A stretch of 64,000 bases of DNA from CBDCRK01 sp965220955 (GTDB lineage Bacteria; Desulfobacterota; Binatia; Bin18; CBDCRK01): assembly GCA_965220955.1 (NCBI GenBank), contig CBDCRK010000032.1, positions 372,001 to 436,000 of the forward strand. The letters are read 5' to 3'. Positions 24,065 to 32,697 of this stretch are shown here, piece after piece. Both the position numbers and the translations under genes were made by a program. Every line of letters begins with the position of its first letter. Position 1 is the stretch's first letter. Below the pieces are notes generated by a model. It searched no databases. It saw nothing but the letters and a program-made list of their open reading frames with translations, and was not told the origin of the DNA.

Positions 24065-24427
24065 ATGCCCAACCAGCTGTTGCCGGATCAGTTTAAAGAC
24101 CTTGAGCCTTTTGTTAGTCCCTGGGCATTAGCAACAGAAACAGAGCGTAACCGGAAAAGACTGTCGAGCCCCATGGAAGAGATTCAGGCTTTTTATAATG
24201 CCATGATGCTGCGCATGGAGGCCGTGATGGAGTATCTCGGTCAGTTTCCACTTAATGAGAAGCCTGAGAAGGCAGGTAAAATGCCTGAGGACGCCAGGCG
24301 GCTGTTTTACCTGGCCCTGTCCCTGGCTGAGGTTGCGCCTGCAGTAGAATTGTATAACCAGCCGGGAGTCATTGACGGATTTGATCCCGCCCGGTTTGTC
24401 CCTGACCATGAATTGAGTAAGCAATGA
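24065..24427 (+). CDS. Small helical partner protein of the Rieske oxygenase (unnamed)
   Basis: 120-residue, soluble and helix-rich protein: FVSPWALATETERNRKRL at 16-33, EEIQAFYNAMMLRMEAVMEYLGQFPL, then ALSLAEVAPAVELYNQPGVIDGFDP. I do not know a named domain for it, but proteins of this kind recur downstream of ring-hydroxylating oxygenase alpha subunits, so an assembly or regulatory function is inferred. RBS AGGGGGTG. A strong terminator follows the stop, separating this three-gene unit from the amidase. Confidence 0.65.
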   Translation: MPNQLLPDQFKDLEPFVSPWALATETERNRKRLSSPMEEIQAFYNAMMLRMEAVMEYLGQFPLNEKPEKAGKMPEDARRLFYLALSLAEVAPAVELYNQPGVIDGFDPARFVPDHELSKQ

Positions 24428-24438
24428 AATCCTCTTGC

Positions 24439-24476
24439 AAGGGGGCCATCTGCACAAGCAGCTGGCCCTTTTTTAT
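24439..24476 (+). terminator. Rho-independent terminator
   Basis: GC-rich stem (GGGCCATCTGC / GCAGCTGGCCC, one mismatch, 4-nt loop ACAA) followed by TTTTTTATT. Ends the DoxX-Rieske-small protein unit. Confidence 0.85.
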
Positions 24477-24571
24477 TCTAGGCAGTAGATATGGGTATGT
24501 GCTTCATCAACTTCTAATGAGATTATTATGCCGCTCAACCAATCAACCAAACAGATGAAAGGAGGAAACCC

Positions 24572-26086
24572 ATGGCACTACGACCGCCAACAGCAGAAGA
24601 TCTTCGCAAGATGGCCGCAGCCAACTACTTTGAGCTGAGTGCGGACGAACTTGCTGACTTTCAATCCCTCATGCCCGATATGTTTACCTCGCTTGACCAA
24701 CTTGACCAGATGCCAGCAGAACCCATGGCTATTACCTACCGGGAGCGTGATCCTGGCTCTCGACCTAGCCGGCAAGAGGACCCCCTTAATGCCATTGTGC
24801 GTCGTTGTTCAGTCAAAGGGGCAGCTTCAGGCAAGTTGGCTGGCAAAAGGATAGGATTGAAGGATAACATCTGTGTGGCTGGCCTGCCCATGACCTGTGC
24901 CTCTCTGGTGCTGGAGGGTTATGTGGCAGACATGGATGCTACTATTGTGACCAGGCTTCTGGACGCTGGCGCGGAGATTACGGCCATGCTCAACATGGAC
25001 AATTTTGCCTTTTCTGGAGGTGGGGACACCAGTGCCTATGGTCCTACGCTTAATCCCCACAACCCTCAGCATTTGGCCGGAGGATCCTCAGGCGGCTCAG
25101 CTGCGGCTCTGTATTATGACAATATTGACTTGACCATTGGTGGAGATCAGGGAGGCTCTATTCGTATTCCTGCCTCCTGGTGTGGGGTAGTAGGCCTGAA
25201 ACCTACCCATGGTCTAGTTCCCTATACTGGGATTGTTGGTATTGACCCAACGTTTGACCATGCGGGTCCCATGGGGCGCACAGTGGCTGATGTGGCCTTA
25301 ATGCTAGAAGTTGTTGCTGGCAAGGATCCGTTAGACCCACGGCAGGGCGAGGTGCCGGTTCAGCCTTATACTCAAGCCCTGAATAAGGATATCAAAGGGT
25401 TACGCATTGGTGTGGTACGTGAAGGCTTTGGCTGGGAGAAATCAGAGCCGGATGTTGAGGCGGCGGTGCATCGGGCCATAAGTGCTTTACAAGAGATGGG
25501 GGCACAAACCCAGGAGGTATCGATCCCCGCCCACCGGGAGGCTGGAGGCATTGTTTGGGCCCTCATTGTTGAGGGTGCAGCAGCTGCAATATATGGCAAC
25601 GGTGTGGGATATCACTGGAAAGGCCATTACAATGTCAGTCTGGCAAGCGCCTTGGGGAAATTTCGCCAGGCTCAGGGAAACGATCTTCCCCCCACAGTGA
25701 AGCTGGTGCTGCTGATCGGGACTTACCTCAACCAGCGTTATCATGGCCGTCTCTATGCTAAGGCCCAAAACCAGCGCCGGGCCTTGCAGGCCAGCTACGA
25801 CCGAGTACTGGAGCAGGTAGATGTACTGGCCATGCCTACGACACCAATGAAAGCCCACCGGCATAACCCGCAAATAGATCGCCGGGGCCTGATTACCCAT
25901 GGCTGGAACACAAGCCCGAACACAGCACCCTTTGACATGACCGGGCATCCCTCTTTGAGTATTCCTTGTGCCAAGTCCAACGGTTTGCCCGTGGGGTTGA
26001 TGTTAACCAGCCGGCACTTTGATGAATCAACGTTGCTGCGTGTGGCGCATGCTTTCGAACAAAACGTTCCCTGGGAGCAATCATAA
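24572..26086 (+). CDS. Amidase signature family protein, paralogue of 15114
   Basis: 504-residue amidase with Lys97 (GLKDNICV), GGSSGGS at 170-176 and Ser196. It aligns end to end with the 15114 product without gaps; substitutions are mostly conservative. RBS AAAGGAGG 6 bp before the ATG. It is followed 31 bp later by an NTF2-like gene that is itself a paralogue of 9958, so the duplication has combined genes that lie 5 kb apart in the other locus. Situated after the Rieske gene and its terminator, it may release an aromatic acid from an amide. Substrate unknown. Confidence 0.92.
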   Translation: MALRPPTAEDLRKMAAANYFELSADELADFQSLMPDMFTSLDQLDQMPAEPMAITYRERDPGSRPSRQEDPLNAIVRRCSVKGAASGKLAGKRIGLKDNICVAGLPMTCASLVLEGYVADMDATIVTRLLDAGAEITAMLNMDNFAFSGGGDTSAYGPTLNPHNPQHLAGGSSGGSAAALYYDNIDLTIGGDQGGSIRIPASWCGVVGLKPTHGLVPYTGIVGIDPTFDHAGPMGRTVADVALMLEVVAGKDPLDPRQGEVPVQPYTQALNKDIKGLRIGVVREGFGWEKSEPDVEAAVHRAISALQEMGAQTQEVSIPAHREAGGIVWALIVEGAAAAIYGNGVGYHWKGHYNVSLASALGKFRQAQGNDLPPTVKLVLLIGTYLNQRYHGRLYAKAQNQRRALQASYDRVLEQVDVLAMPTTPMKAHRHNPQIDRRGLITHGWNTSPNTAPFDMTGHPSLSIPCAKSNGLPVGLMLTSRHFDESTLLRVAHAFEQNVPWEQS

Positions 26087-26117
26087 GAATGGGTTTTACT
26101 GCAAGGAGGAGACCAAG

Positions 26118-26585
26118 ATGAACCTTGAAGAGATGACCAAACGGCTAGAGACCTTGGAGGACATTGAAGCTATAAAGAAACTCAAGGCCCGCTATTGTCT
26201 CTATGTGGATAAGCGGGATGAGGAGGGCTTTGTCTCTCTCTTTACTGAGGATACGGTGTGGGACGGAGGGAGATTTGGCCATTATGAGGGACAAGCGGCA
26301 GTCCGCAATTTCTTCCGTGCTATTCCCGAGGTGCTGTCCTTTGCTGTGCACTATGTCATGAATCCTGTTATTGAAGTGCAAGGAGAGAAGGCCACAGGAG
26401 AGTGGTATCTTTTAGAGCCGTGTACCATGGTCGAGGGTGATCAGGCTGTGTGGGGAACGGCACGGTATGAGGAGAAGTATGTGAAGGAGGGAGGGGAGTG
26501 GAGGTTTAAAGAGATAAAGCTCATTCCTGTTTTCTGGAGCCCCTATGAACAGGGGTGGGTCAAGAAGAAGTTTGTGCAAGAGTAG
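26118..26585 (+). CDS. NTF2-like (SnoaL-type) protein, paralogue of 9958
   Basis: 155-residue cone-fold protein. It shares the opening MNLE, LEDIEAIKKLKARYCLYVDK and the ending PYEQGWVKKKFV with the product of 9958, and aligns without gaps. A longer frame runs upstream into the amidase, but ATG at 26118 has AAGGAGGAG at the right distance. Function unknown; a dehydratase or isomerase, or a small oxygenase subunit, would fit the context. Confidence 0.8.
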   Translation: MNLEEMTKRLETLEDIEAIKKLKARYCLYVDKRDEEGFVSLFTEDTVWDGGRFGHYEGQAAVRNFFRAIPEVLSFAVHYVMNPVIEVQGEKATGEWYLLEPCTMVEGDQAVWGTARYEEKYVKEGGEWRFKEIKLIPVFWSPYEQGWVKKKFVQE

Positions 26586-26626
26586 AGGCCCGAGGCTTGC
26601 CGGTTGGCCTGTGAATCGCCCGCTAT

Positions 26627-26657
26627 AGTAGGGGCGGGTTTCAAACCCGCCCCTACT
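26627..26657. repeat. Perfect palindrome (GTAGGGGCG family) overlapping the GGT stop codon
   Basis: AGTAGGGGCGGGTTT and its exact complement separated by one base. The core GTAGGGGCG is the same as the inner arms of the two MITE copies. The stop of the gamma-glutamyltransferase (26653-26655) lies within it, and the hairpin is a plausible terminator for both convergent genes though without a T-tract. Confidence 0.7.
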
Positions 26658-28275
26658 CATCCAGCCCGGCAGCATGACGCCCCGCCGCTGGATCGCCAGC
26701 GGCATAGTACACTCCGCTGGCGGGGTCGGCATACAGCATGACCGGAAAGGCAATGGGCCCGCCCCTGGCCTCGATCTGGTGGCCGCGCCGGGCCAACTCG
26801 TTCCGGACACCCTGGTCAACCTTATTGGCGATGGTTAACGATCCTCCCCGGATAAAGGTCTGCTCGCGCTTGGGGTTGGGATCGAACGAGTCCTGGTGGT
26901 GCGCGGTAGCAAAACGCGGCGCAGTTACCGCCGCTTCGGGCTTCATGCCGAACTCGATGAAGTCGAGCAGCAGGTTCAAGGTCACCTGATCCTGCAAATC
27001 CCCGCCGGCAACGCTGATTGCTAGCACCGGCCGGCCATCCTTGAGCACCAAAGTGGGAGTCAGCGTGATGCGTGGGCGCTTACCGGGCTGGATGCAGTTG
27101 GGGTGCCCCGGCGTGGTGTTGAGGCTGCGCAAGCGATTACCATAGCTGACACCCGCCCGACCACTGCCTCCTCCGTGGTACACATTGGCGCTGGGCGTAG
27201 CGGACACCACATTACCCCAGCGGTCGGCAACCACACAGGTCGTTGTGCCGCCCACTTCTGGCCGAAATACGCTCGGCTCCTTCAGCGGCTTCATGCTGTA
27301 CGGGTCTCCCGGCCGGGCTTCCTGCGAAGCCTTACTCATATCGATCAGCGGCCGACGGGTCTCGGTGTAGGCATCGGAAAGCAACGCTGCTAGCGGCACT
27401 TCAACAAAGGCCGGATCTCCGTAGTATTCGTCGCGGTCGGCCATTGCCAGTTTGAGAGCCTCGGCCACCGCGTGCACATAGTCCGCCGAGAAATGCCCCA
27501 TACCCTTCAGGTCAAACCCTTCTAGCAGGCGCAGCGCTTGGCACAGGTATGGCCCCTGGGTCCACGGACCGCACTTGTATACCGTGTACCCCCGATAGTC
27601 TACTGACACCGGATCCTCAATCAGCGTCTTGTGGGCCGCTAGGTCCTCCCGGCGGAGAAAACCGCCCTGCTCAATGTAAAACGCCTCCAGATCTTCGGCA
27701 ATATCATTGCGTTGTGGGTTGCGCCCATAAAAGCGATCGGTGGCCGCCTGCAAGCGCTCCTCGCGGCTGCCGCCAGCAAGCTGTTCTTCCTCGACCATCC
27801 GACGTAGGGTGACCGCCAGGTTAGGGTGCCACGCCTCTTTCCCCGCATCGAGTAAAGCCAGGGCCGGGGCAACGATTTCCTCGAAGGTCTTGGTGCCGTA
27901 GTGCTGCAACGTGGTGATGCACAGATCGACCACCGAAGGCACCGGCGCCATCTTGATGTCGGCGTTGGGGATGCCATTTTTCATGTACCAGTCAATGGAT
28001 TTTTGTGAGAGTGGCGCGCGTCCCTGGCCCGAAAGCGATTTCACTTCCCTCTTTTGGGCGTCGAAGATAAGGACCGGCACTTCCCCGCCAATGGAGCAAG
28101 CGCCGTGGTCCGTGACATTGAGCGCCAGGATGGTGGCCACGGCCGCGTCAGCGGCATTCCCGCCCCTGTCTAGGATCTCAATCCCCGCCGCTACGGCCTC
28201 GGCGGCCCCGGCCGCAACAACCCCTGTCTTGCTGGCGGCTTTCCAGCCGATCTGTTGGGAACTTGTATCTTGCAT
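26653..28275 (-). CDS. Gamma-glutamyltransferase family protein
   Basis: 540-residue Ntn-hydrolase of the gamma-glutamyltransferase family, which hydrolyses gamma-glutamyl bonds (glutathione and analogues) after self-cleavage. The autocatalytic Thr is Thr344 in GGTTTCVVADRWGN. N-terminal VAAGAAEAVAAGIEILDRGGNAADAAVA is the diagnostic start of the large subunit. SGRAGVSYGNRLRS and GKRPRITLTPTLVLKDGRP follow in the small subunit. There is no signal peptide, in contrast to the periplasmic E. coli enzyme, so it could be one of the intracellular YwrD-like acylases. I set the start at 28275, where AAGGAGAAATAACT precedes the ATG. The stop lies inside a palindrome. Confidence 0.92.
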   Translation of the reverse strand: MQDTSSQQIGWKAASKTGVVAAGAAEAVAAGIEILDRGGNAADAAVATILALNVTDHGACSIGGEVPVLIFDAQKREVKSLSGQGRAPLSQKSIDWYMKNGIPNADIKMAPVPSVVDLCITTLQHYGTKTFEEIVAPALALLDAGKEAWHPNLAVTLRRMVEEEQLAGGSREERLQAATDRFYGRNPQRNDIAEDLEAFYIEQGGFLRREDLAAHKTLIEDPVSVDYRGYTVYKCGPWTQGPYLCQALRLLEGFDLKGMGHFSADYVHAVAEALKLAMADRDEYYGDPAFVEVPLAALLSDAYTETRRPLIDMSKASQEARPGDPYSMKPLKEPSVFRPEVGGTTTCVVADRWGNVVSATPSANVYHGGGSGRAGVSYGNRLRSLNTTPGHPNCIQPGKRPRITLTPTLVLKDGRPVLAISVAGGDLQDQVTLNLLLDFIEFGMKPEAAVTAPRFATAHHQDSFDPNPKREQTFIRGGSLTIANKVDQGVRNELARRGHQIEARGGPIAFPVMLYADPASGVYYAAGDPAAGRHAAGLDE

Positions 28276-28364
28276 AGTTATTTCTCCTTCCGGGAGTTGG
28301 TCTTGCACTTGTTGGATGCCGGCATGGCCTTACTAAGTAGCCTTCGACTGTGTCCCCAATCTTA

Positions 28365-28781
28365 TCACAGCGAGCGCCAATCGGCATGCTGCTCAAAAGT
28401 ATGGATCACAATGGTTGCATCAATGGGCGGGATGTAGCCTTCGAGAGTACGGGTCCCATTCATCATGGGCACGCCTGCTAGCATCACATTGTCCTTGAGA
28501 ACAACTGTGCGACCCTGAAGCTTGCCGTCGGAGGCCCCGGTGACACGCGTCTTCACATACCAGGCATTGAGAGGATTGTCCTCAGGTGCCGGTCGCTCTC
28601 CAGGCGTGCGCGGATAGCGGACCTGTGGCAGTTCGTCGGGCAGATCATCCAGGGTAGTAAAACCCTTCAGAAGAGATTCCACCAGACCGTGATAGGAATC
28701 CACATCTTTGTCTGTGATATGAAGGCCGAGGTCTTCGGCAATGGCTTTGATCTCGTCCGAAGTCAGTGTTGTAATTCCCAT
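28365..28781 (-). pseudogene. Amidase, N-terminal fragment
   Basis: 138 codons from ATG 28781 (AGGAAATCAT upstream). They match the N-terminus of long amidases: LTSDEIKAIAEDLGLHITDKDVDSY, RTPGERPAPEDNPLNAWY, and the catalytic Lys of VVLKDNVMLAGVPMMNG, ending in DATIV. The GSSGGS motif and nucleophile are absent because the frame turns into a short tail and stops. It is about 90 bp upstream of GGT on the same strand. Residues up to DATIV are conserved enough that loss looks recent. Confidence 0.85.
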
Positions 28782-28903
28782 ATGATTTCCTCTGTCAGCT
28801 ATAGGCAAGCTAGCGGCTTGCCGCTCAGGGGCACGGCTCTCACTCAGATGCTCTCATGTTCACTGAACACCGCCACGGAAGCCGCGTCTTCTGCAGCGGA
28901 CCG

Positions 28904-29044
28904 CTATGCGTGCCTTTGCCCGAACTCACTTATATCGAAGTCATCAATAGTTATGCTCTCCAGATACAATGTATCCGGGCTAATGTCCTGCTCATGCGGC
29001 CACTGGACCGTCCCAAAGGCGATGCTCACTTCTTTGAACCAGCC
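28904..29044 (-). pseudogene. DUF2442-type protein, C-terminal remnant
   Basis: 46 codons to a stop: GWFKEVSIAFGTVQWP, then EQDISPDTLYLESI. This is the end of a DUF2442 domain (strand then WPxxxDIxPDxLY), a small protein often found with toxin-antitoxin or DUF4160 genes. No start; the upstream part is replaced by the truncated pentapeptide gene. Confidence 0.65.
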
Positions 29045-29051
29045 CCGAAAA

Positions 29052-29708
29052 TTATGCCCCCGATAATCGTGCTTCGCGAAGATCAGCCCCGTTCAGCCAA
29101 CTCTCGTACAAGTTGATGTGAAGACCTGTGAAAACGTCATATCCATGCACGAACAGCAGGGTCAGCAGGCTTTGTATCTCCTCCGAGGGTTGTGACGAGT
29201 GCTTTTTTTGATACTCGTTGTCTCTTGTAGTACGGCGGATATGAGCACAGAGAATGTCCAGAACCGTCTGTTGCAACGACTCGGTGTCCTGCGCCAGATG
29301 AAAGAGCTCATAGGCGCCGCCCAGGCGCACGGATTCCGACTCATTCCCCAGGTGTTCAATGGCGCTTTTCAGACGTTCTTGCCGCTGTCCCTGTTCAGTA
29401 TTCCGGTTGGCTATTGCTTGTGCCTTTGCAGCGTCGGCCTGCGCTCTTGAGGTCTCTTCCATCGCCTTGGCACGCTTGTTGGCGATAACGGCTTGCAGCA
29501 TAAGCACGAGGCCGGTTATAGCGATTCCCAGGTATTTCAGGACTTCGCTCTTCTTGGACAAGCCTAAAAATTGGGAAATGGGCTTCCAATCACGAAACGC
29601 GACGAACAGAAGAACCCCCACCAACAGAACAATCAAACTGCCAAGACAGCACGTCCAGAAGCCTGCTTGCCGGGTTCGGGTGATAATGCACCTTATTGCC
29701 GTTTTCAT
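29052..29708 (-). CDS. Membrane-anchored pentapeptide-repeat protein, truncated at the repeat domain
   Basis: 218-residue protein. Two N-terminal membrane helices (about 17-40 and 55-75), then a coiled coil rich in Ala/Gln (AKAMEETSRAQADAAKAQAIANRNTEQGQRQERLKSAIEHLG), then a helical region LRLGG-type with YELFHLAQDTESLQQTVLDILCAHIR, and the first two pentapeptide units (LNGADLREARLSGA). Full-length relatives continue with many A(D/N)Lxx repeats; here a stop comes after about two, at a junction with a DUF2442 tail. Its ATG lies 3 bp after the restriction-modification stop, so it is translationally coupled. Family members of this shape accompany defence and mobile loci. Function unknown. Confidence 0.8.
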   Translation of the reverse strand: MKTAIRCIITRTRQAGFWTCCLGSLIVLLVGVLLFVAFRDWKPISQFLGLSKKSEVLKYLGIAITGLVLMLQAVIANKRAKAMEETSRAQADAAKAQAIANRNTEQGQRQERLKSAIEHLGNESESVRLGGAYELFHLAQDTESLQQTVLDILCAHIRRTTRDNEYQKKHSSQPSEEIQSLLTLLFVHGYDVFTGLHINLYESWLNGADLREARLSGA

Positions 29709-29711
29709 CTC

Positions 29712-32555
29712 TTACCTATCGCCTGCCAGATTGATTGCCAGCAGTTCTCTCAACGCCTCATCGTTGGATATGCCAGCATCCCACTCATAGGCATCTGCGA
29801 CAGCAGCGTCGAGTTTCGCATGCGCGTCGGCGAGCCACTGCGGGCGGGCGTTGTAGAGGTTGGTCAGGGTGCGTGCCTTGAGTTCTCTGGCCGCCGCCTC
29901 GTCACGGGCCACAGGGCGCTTGGGATAGCCGGGAACCGGCTCGTCAGTCCATTCCAGCCATTCGGGCGGGTTGAGCCAGCGGTCGCGGAGTTCGACCAGC
30001 CGCCGCGCGGCCTCGGCAATGGCGGCGGCGCGCGGGTCGTCCGCATACGTCAAAGCGGGAATGTCAGGCGACAGCCCTTCGGGAAAAGGGAAGGTCTCGA
30101 AGGTGGTGGTCGGGGTGTAGCGCGGGTCGTTGCCCACCCCGAGCCATGTGCCGAGCCGCAGCGACCACGCCTCGTGAAAGCGGCTGTGCAGGATGCCGAA
30201 GGTCGTGTTGTCGTCGCGGGCGATGACGATCAATTGATGGTCGGGGCAGACGCGGGAATCGCACCAGACGAACAGCCGGTGCTTTGCGACCGTCGGCGTG
30301 GCGATGTAGCGTGACAGGCCGTTGAGCGCCCGCCACATGGCGGGACGGGGACACCAATGCTGCCACCAAAGCTCTTGAATGCCTTTGACCTTGCTTTTCT
30401 GTCGCATTGGCCAAACGTGCTCCCGGGCATGCGCAAAGGGTGTTTCGTACAACGTTGCGTCGGCTTCGGTCATGGCGTCACCGAAGTCGATGACCCACTT
30501 ACCTGACGGGCGCCGCGTTACATCCATGCCGTTTATCCAGGGCTTGAGCACATCGGCGTTAGGTCGCCCGTTCGGGTTGGCAGGCAGGCAAAGCCATTCC
30601 CGTGCCAAGTCACCAGGTATGTCGAATGGACCGGATTTCTGATCGCCAACGAATGCGCTATTGCGATTGCGCAACGACTTCTTGGCCTTGGTCAGATCGG
30701 CAACCCCGGCGGTCAAATCGACGTTAATCGGCGAGACTTGTTTGCCGTCCAGGCAAGATGGCAAGTCGTGATTCTTTTGGGTGAAGCAGACAAGCGACAC
30801 CCGGACAGCGGCACCGTCAACCGTCCATTCCTCGTCCGACCAAGCGTTGAAAATGGCGCCCTGTTCGACAACGCGGTCGAGCACGGCTCGGTTCTTGCCG
30901 CCCCGTATCGAGTTTGTAGCGACGAAACCAGCACGGACAATCTGACCTTGTGCAATCGATGCCCCGGCCTTGTGGAACCAGTAGCAAACGAGGTCTGCAA
31001 ACGCGGGGAGCGAGCCTTTGTAGACGCGGCGCAGACTGTCCGTATAGTCGTTTCCAAGGACCCCGCGCATAAATTTACCGCCGCAAAACGGAGGGTTACC
31101 CACCACCACATCCGCTACCGGCCACGCCGGTTCATCGCCCTCCGGCGACAGCACCGCGTCCCGACACTCGATGGTGTCCAGCGGCTTGAGGATCGGATCG
31201 CGGGACCCGGCAAAGCCGTTGCGACGCATCCACTGGATTTCACCGACCCACACCGAGACGCGGGCCAACTCCGCGGCATACGGGTTGATCTCGATCCCCC
31301 GGACGTTGGCCGGGCCGACTGCGGGGAACGCGCGCTGAAGGCCCATCGCCTCGGCATCCAACTGCACCCGATGCTCCAGATCCTTGAGTGCATGGAGGGC
31401 GAGATACAGGAAATTGCCCGAACCGCAGGCGGGATCGAGCACCGTGAAAGCACGCAGCCGCTTGAGGAACTCACTCAGCAACCGCTCGGCCTCCCGGTGC
31501 CGTCTGGTCTGAGCGGCGGTGGACTGGGCAGCGGCTTTCCTTTCCAGGCTGTCCGCGATTCGGGCTTTCGCCGTCTCCCACTCGGCCAGCCAGGGACGAA
31601 TCACCACCGGCTCGATGATCCGCATGACCTTGTCGCGGTCGGTGTAATGCGCGCCAAGCTGCGAGCGCTTGCTCGGATCGAGACCGCGCTCGAATAGCGT
31701 GCCCAGGATGGAGGGGTCGATCTCCGACCAGTCGAGTGCCGATGCCCTGAGTGTGGTTTCAATCTCTTCTTTGTTCAGCGGCAGGACGGCATCGTCATCG
31801 AACAGCCCGCCGTTGAACCAGTCAACCGTCTCAAAACCGACCTCACCGCCGGTTGCCATGGCTCCAAATAGGGTGCGAGCCATGTTGCTAAACCTCTCTG
31901 GCCGAAGGCGCGCCCGTTCCAACATGCGTGTAAACATATTGTCGCGCAGCAGGCCGACGTCCTCGGCAAACATACAGAAGACGAGCCGGTTGACAAAATG
32001 GGCCACCACCTGCGGTTCGTGACCACGCTCTCGCAACGACTGCGCCAGCAATGCGAAAGTCGCCGCGGCGCGCTCGGTCAGCGCCTGTCGGCTCTCGCCC
32101 GGCCGCAGCCGCTCGGGATCGGACATCGCCCATTTGAGCTTGTTGCGGGTGGCCGCGTCGGCGAGATCGTCCAGGGCGAGCTCGTGCGTTGCGCTCACAC
32201 TGTTGGTCCAGTTGGTGCGGATGCGGAACCGCGCCATGTCCGAGACGATCAGCAGCGGCGGGTTCTCCAGGGCGAGCGCGTATTGCCGCAACTGATTGAA
32301 GGCCGCGTCGAGGTCGGCGTGCTTGCCCTTGTACTCCCAGGCGAAGTGATGCCGTTTCCACACGTCGGCCCAGCCGTCGCCGCCGGTATCCTTGCGCGCG
32401 CCGCGCTCGAAACAGTACCGATCGCCCGTCGGGTCGGCCTCGGCCGGCGTCGGCTCATCCAACAGCCGGCACAGGTCGATGAAATGCTCCTGCGCCGCTG
32501 AGCGCTCCTTGAGTTCCGAGGCACGCCACTTGGCAATGAAGGCACCCGGCGTCAT
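29712..32555 (-). CDS. MmeI-like single-chain type II (IIL/IIG) restriction-modification enzyme or class I DNA methyltransferase
   Basis: 947-residue protein. N-terminal nuclease-like region: Asp64 (GGDGWADV) and Glu74-x-Lys76 (WEYKGK), a PD-(D/E)xK pattern as in MmeI. Helical spacer 90-330 (with FVNRLVFCMFAEDVGLL). Methyltransferase motif I VLDPACGSGNFLYLAL near 370 and motif IV VVGNPPFCGG near 475, the N6-adenine type. A target-recognition part with GMDVTRRPSGKWVIDFGD, and C-terminal FETFPFPEG. I set the start at MTPGAF (32555). No separate S or R gene exists. The DNA is visibly richer in G+C than its neighbours, suggesting acquisition. One protein would both methylate and cut, protecting against foreign DNA. 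Confidence 0.88.
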   Translation of the reverse strand: MTPGAFIAKWRASELKERSAAQEHFIDLCRLLDEPTPAEADPTGDRYCFERGARKDTGGDGWADVWKRHHFAWEYKGKHADLDAAFNQLRQYALALENPPLLIVSDMARFRIRTNWTNSVSATHELALDDLADAATRNKLKWAMSDPERLRPGESRQALTERAAATFALLAQSLRERGHEPQVVAHFVNRLVFCMFAEDVGLLRDNMFTRMLERARLRPERFSNMARTLFGAMATGGEVGFETVDWFNGGLFDDDAVLPLNKEEIETTLRASALDWSEIDPSILGTLFERGLDPSKRSQLGAHYTDRDKVMRIIEPVVIRPWLAEWETAKARIADSLERKAAAQSTAAQTRRHREAERLLSEFLKRLRAFTVLDPACGSGNFLYLALHALKDLEHRVQLDAEAMGLQRAFPAVGPANVRGIEINPYAAELARVSVWVGEIQWMRRNGFAGSRDPILKPLDTIECRDAVLSPEGDEPAWPVADVVVGNPPFCGGKFMRGVLGNDYTDSLRRVYKGSLPAFADLVCYWFHKAGASIAQGQIVRAGFVATNSIRGGKNRAVLDRVVEQGAIFNAWSDEEWTVDGAAVRVSLVCFTQKNHDLPSCLDGKQVSPINVDLTAGVADLTKAKKSLRNRNSAFVGDQKSGPFDIPGDLAREWLCLPANPNGRPNADVLKPWINGMDVTRRPSGKWVIDFGDAMTEADATLYETPFAHAREHVWPMRQKSKVKGIQELWWQHWCPRPAMWRALNGLSRYIATPTVAKHRLFVWCDSRVCPDHQLIVIARDDNTTFGILHSRFHEAWSLRLGTWLGVGNDPRYTPTTTFETFPFPEGLSPDIPALTYADDPRAAAIAEAARRLVELRDRWLNPPEWLEWTDEPVPGYPKRPVARDEAAARELKARTLTNLYNARPQWLADAHAKLDAAVADAYEWDAGISNDEALRELLAINLAGDR

Positions 32556-32697
32556 GGCATCGACCGCGTGGACACATCGTGGCAGGGATGGCATCCGGCG
32601 TGTTCACGTATATCGGCAAAGTCCAACTGTTCCCGGCTCCGTTGTTCTTCCAAGTTCGGAGCTCTCCGTCAGCGAGTATTATTCTTTTTATTCCCAA

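Noticed and set aside
24427..24571. Promoter for the second amidase
   Set aside because: No -35/-10 pair of acceptable quality between the terminator and the gene.
30738..31697. Plus-strand frame of 319 codons
   Set aside because: Long antisense frame caused by GC-rich third positions of the MmeI-like gene; contains no domain.
31998..32501. Plus-strand frame of 167 codons
   Set aside because: Same cause as above; antisense to the nuclease/spacer part of the R-M gene.
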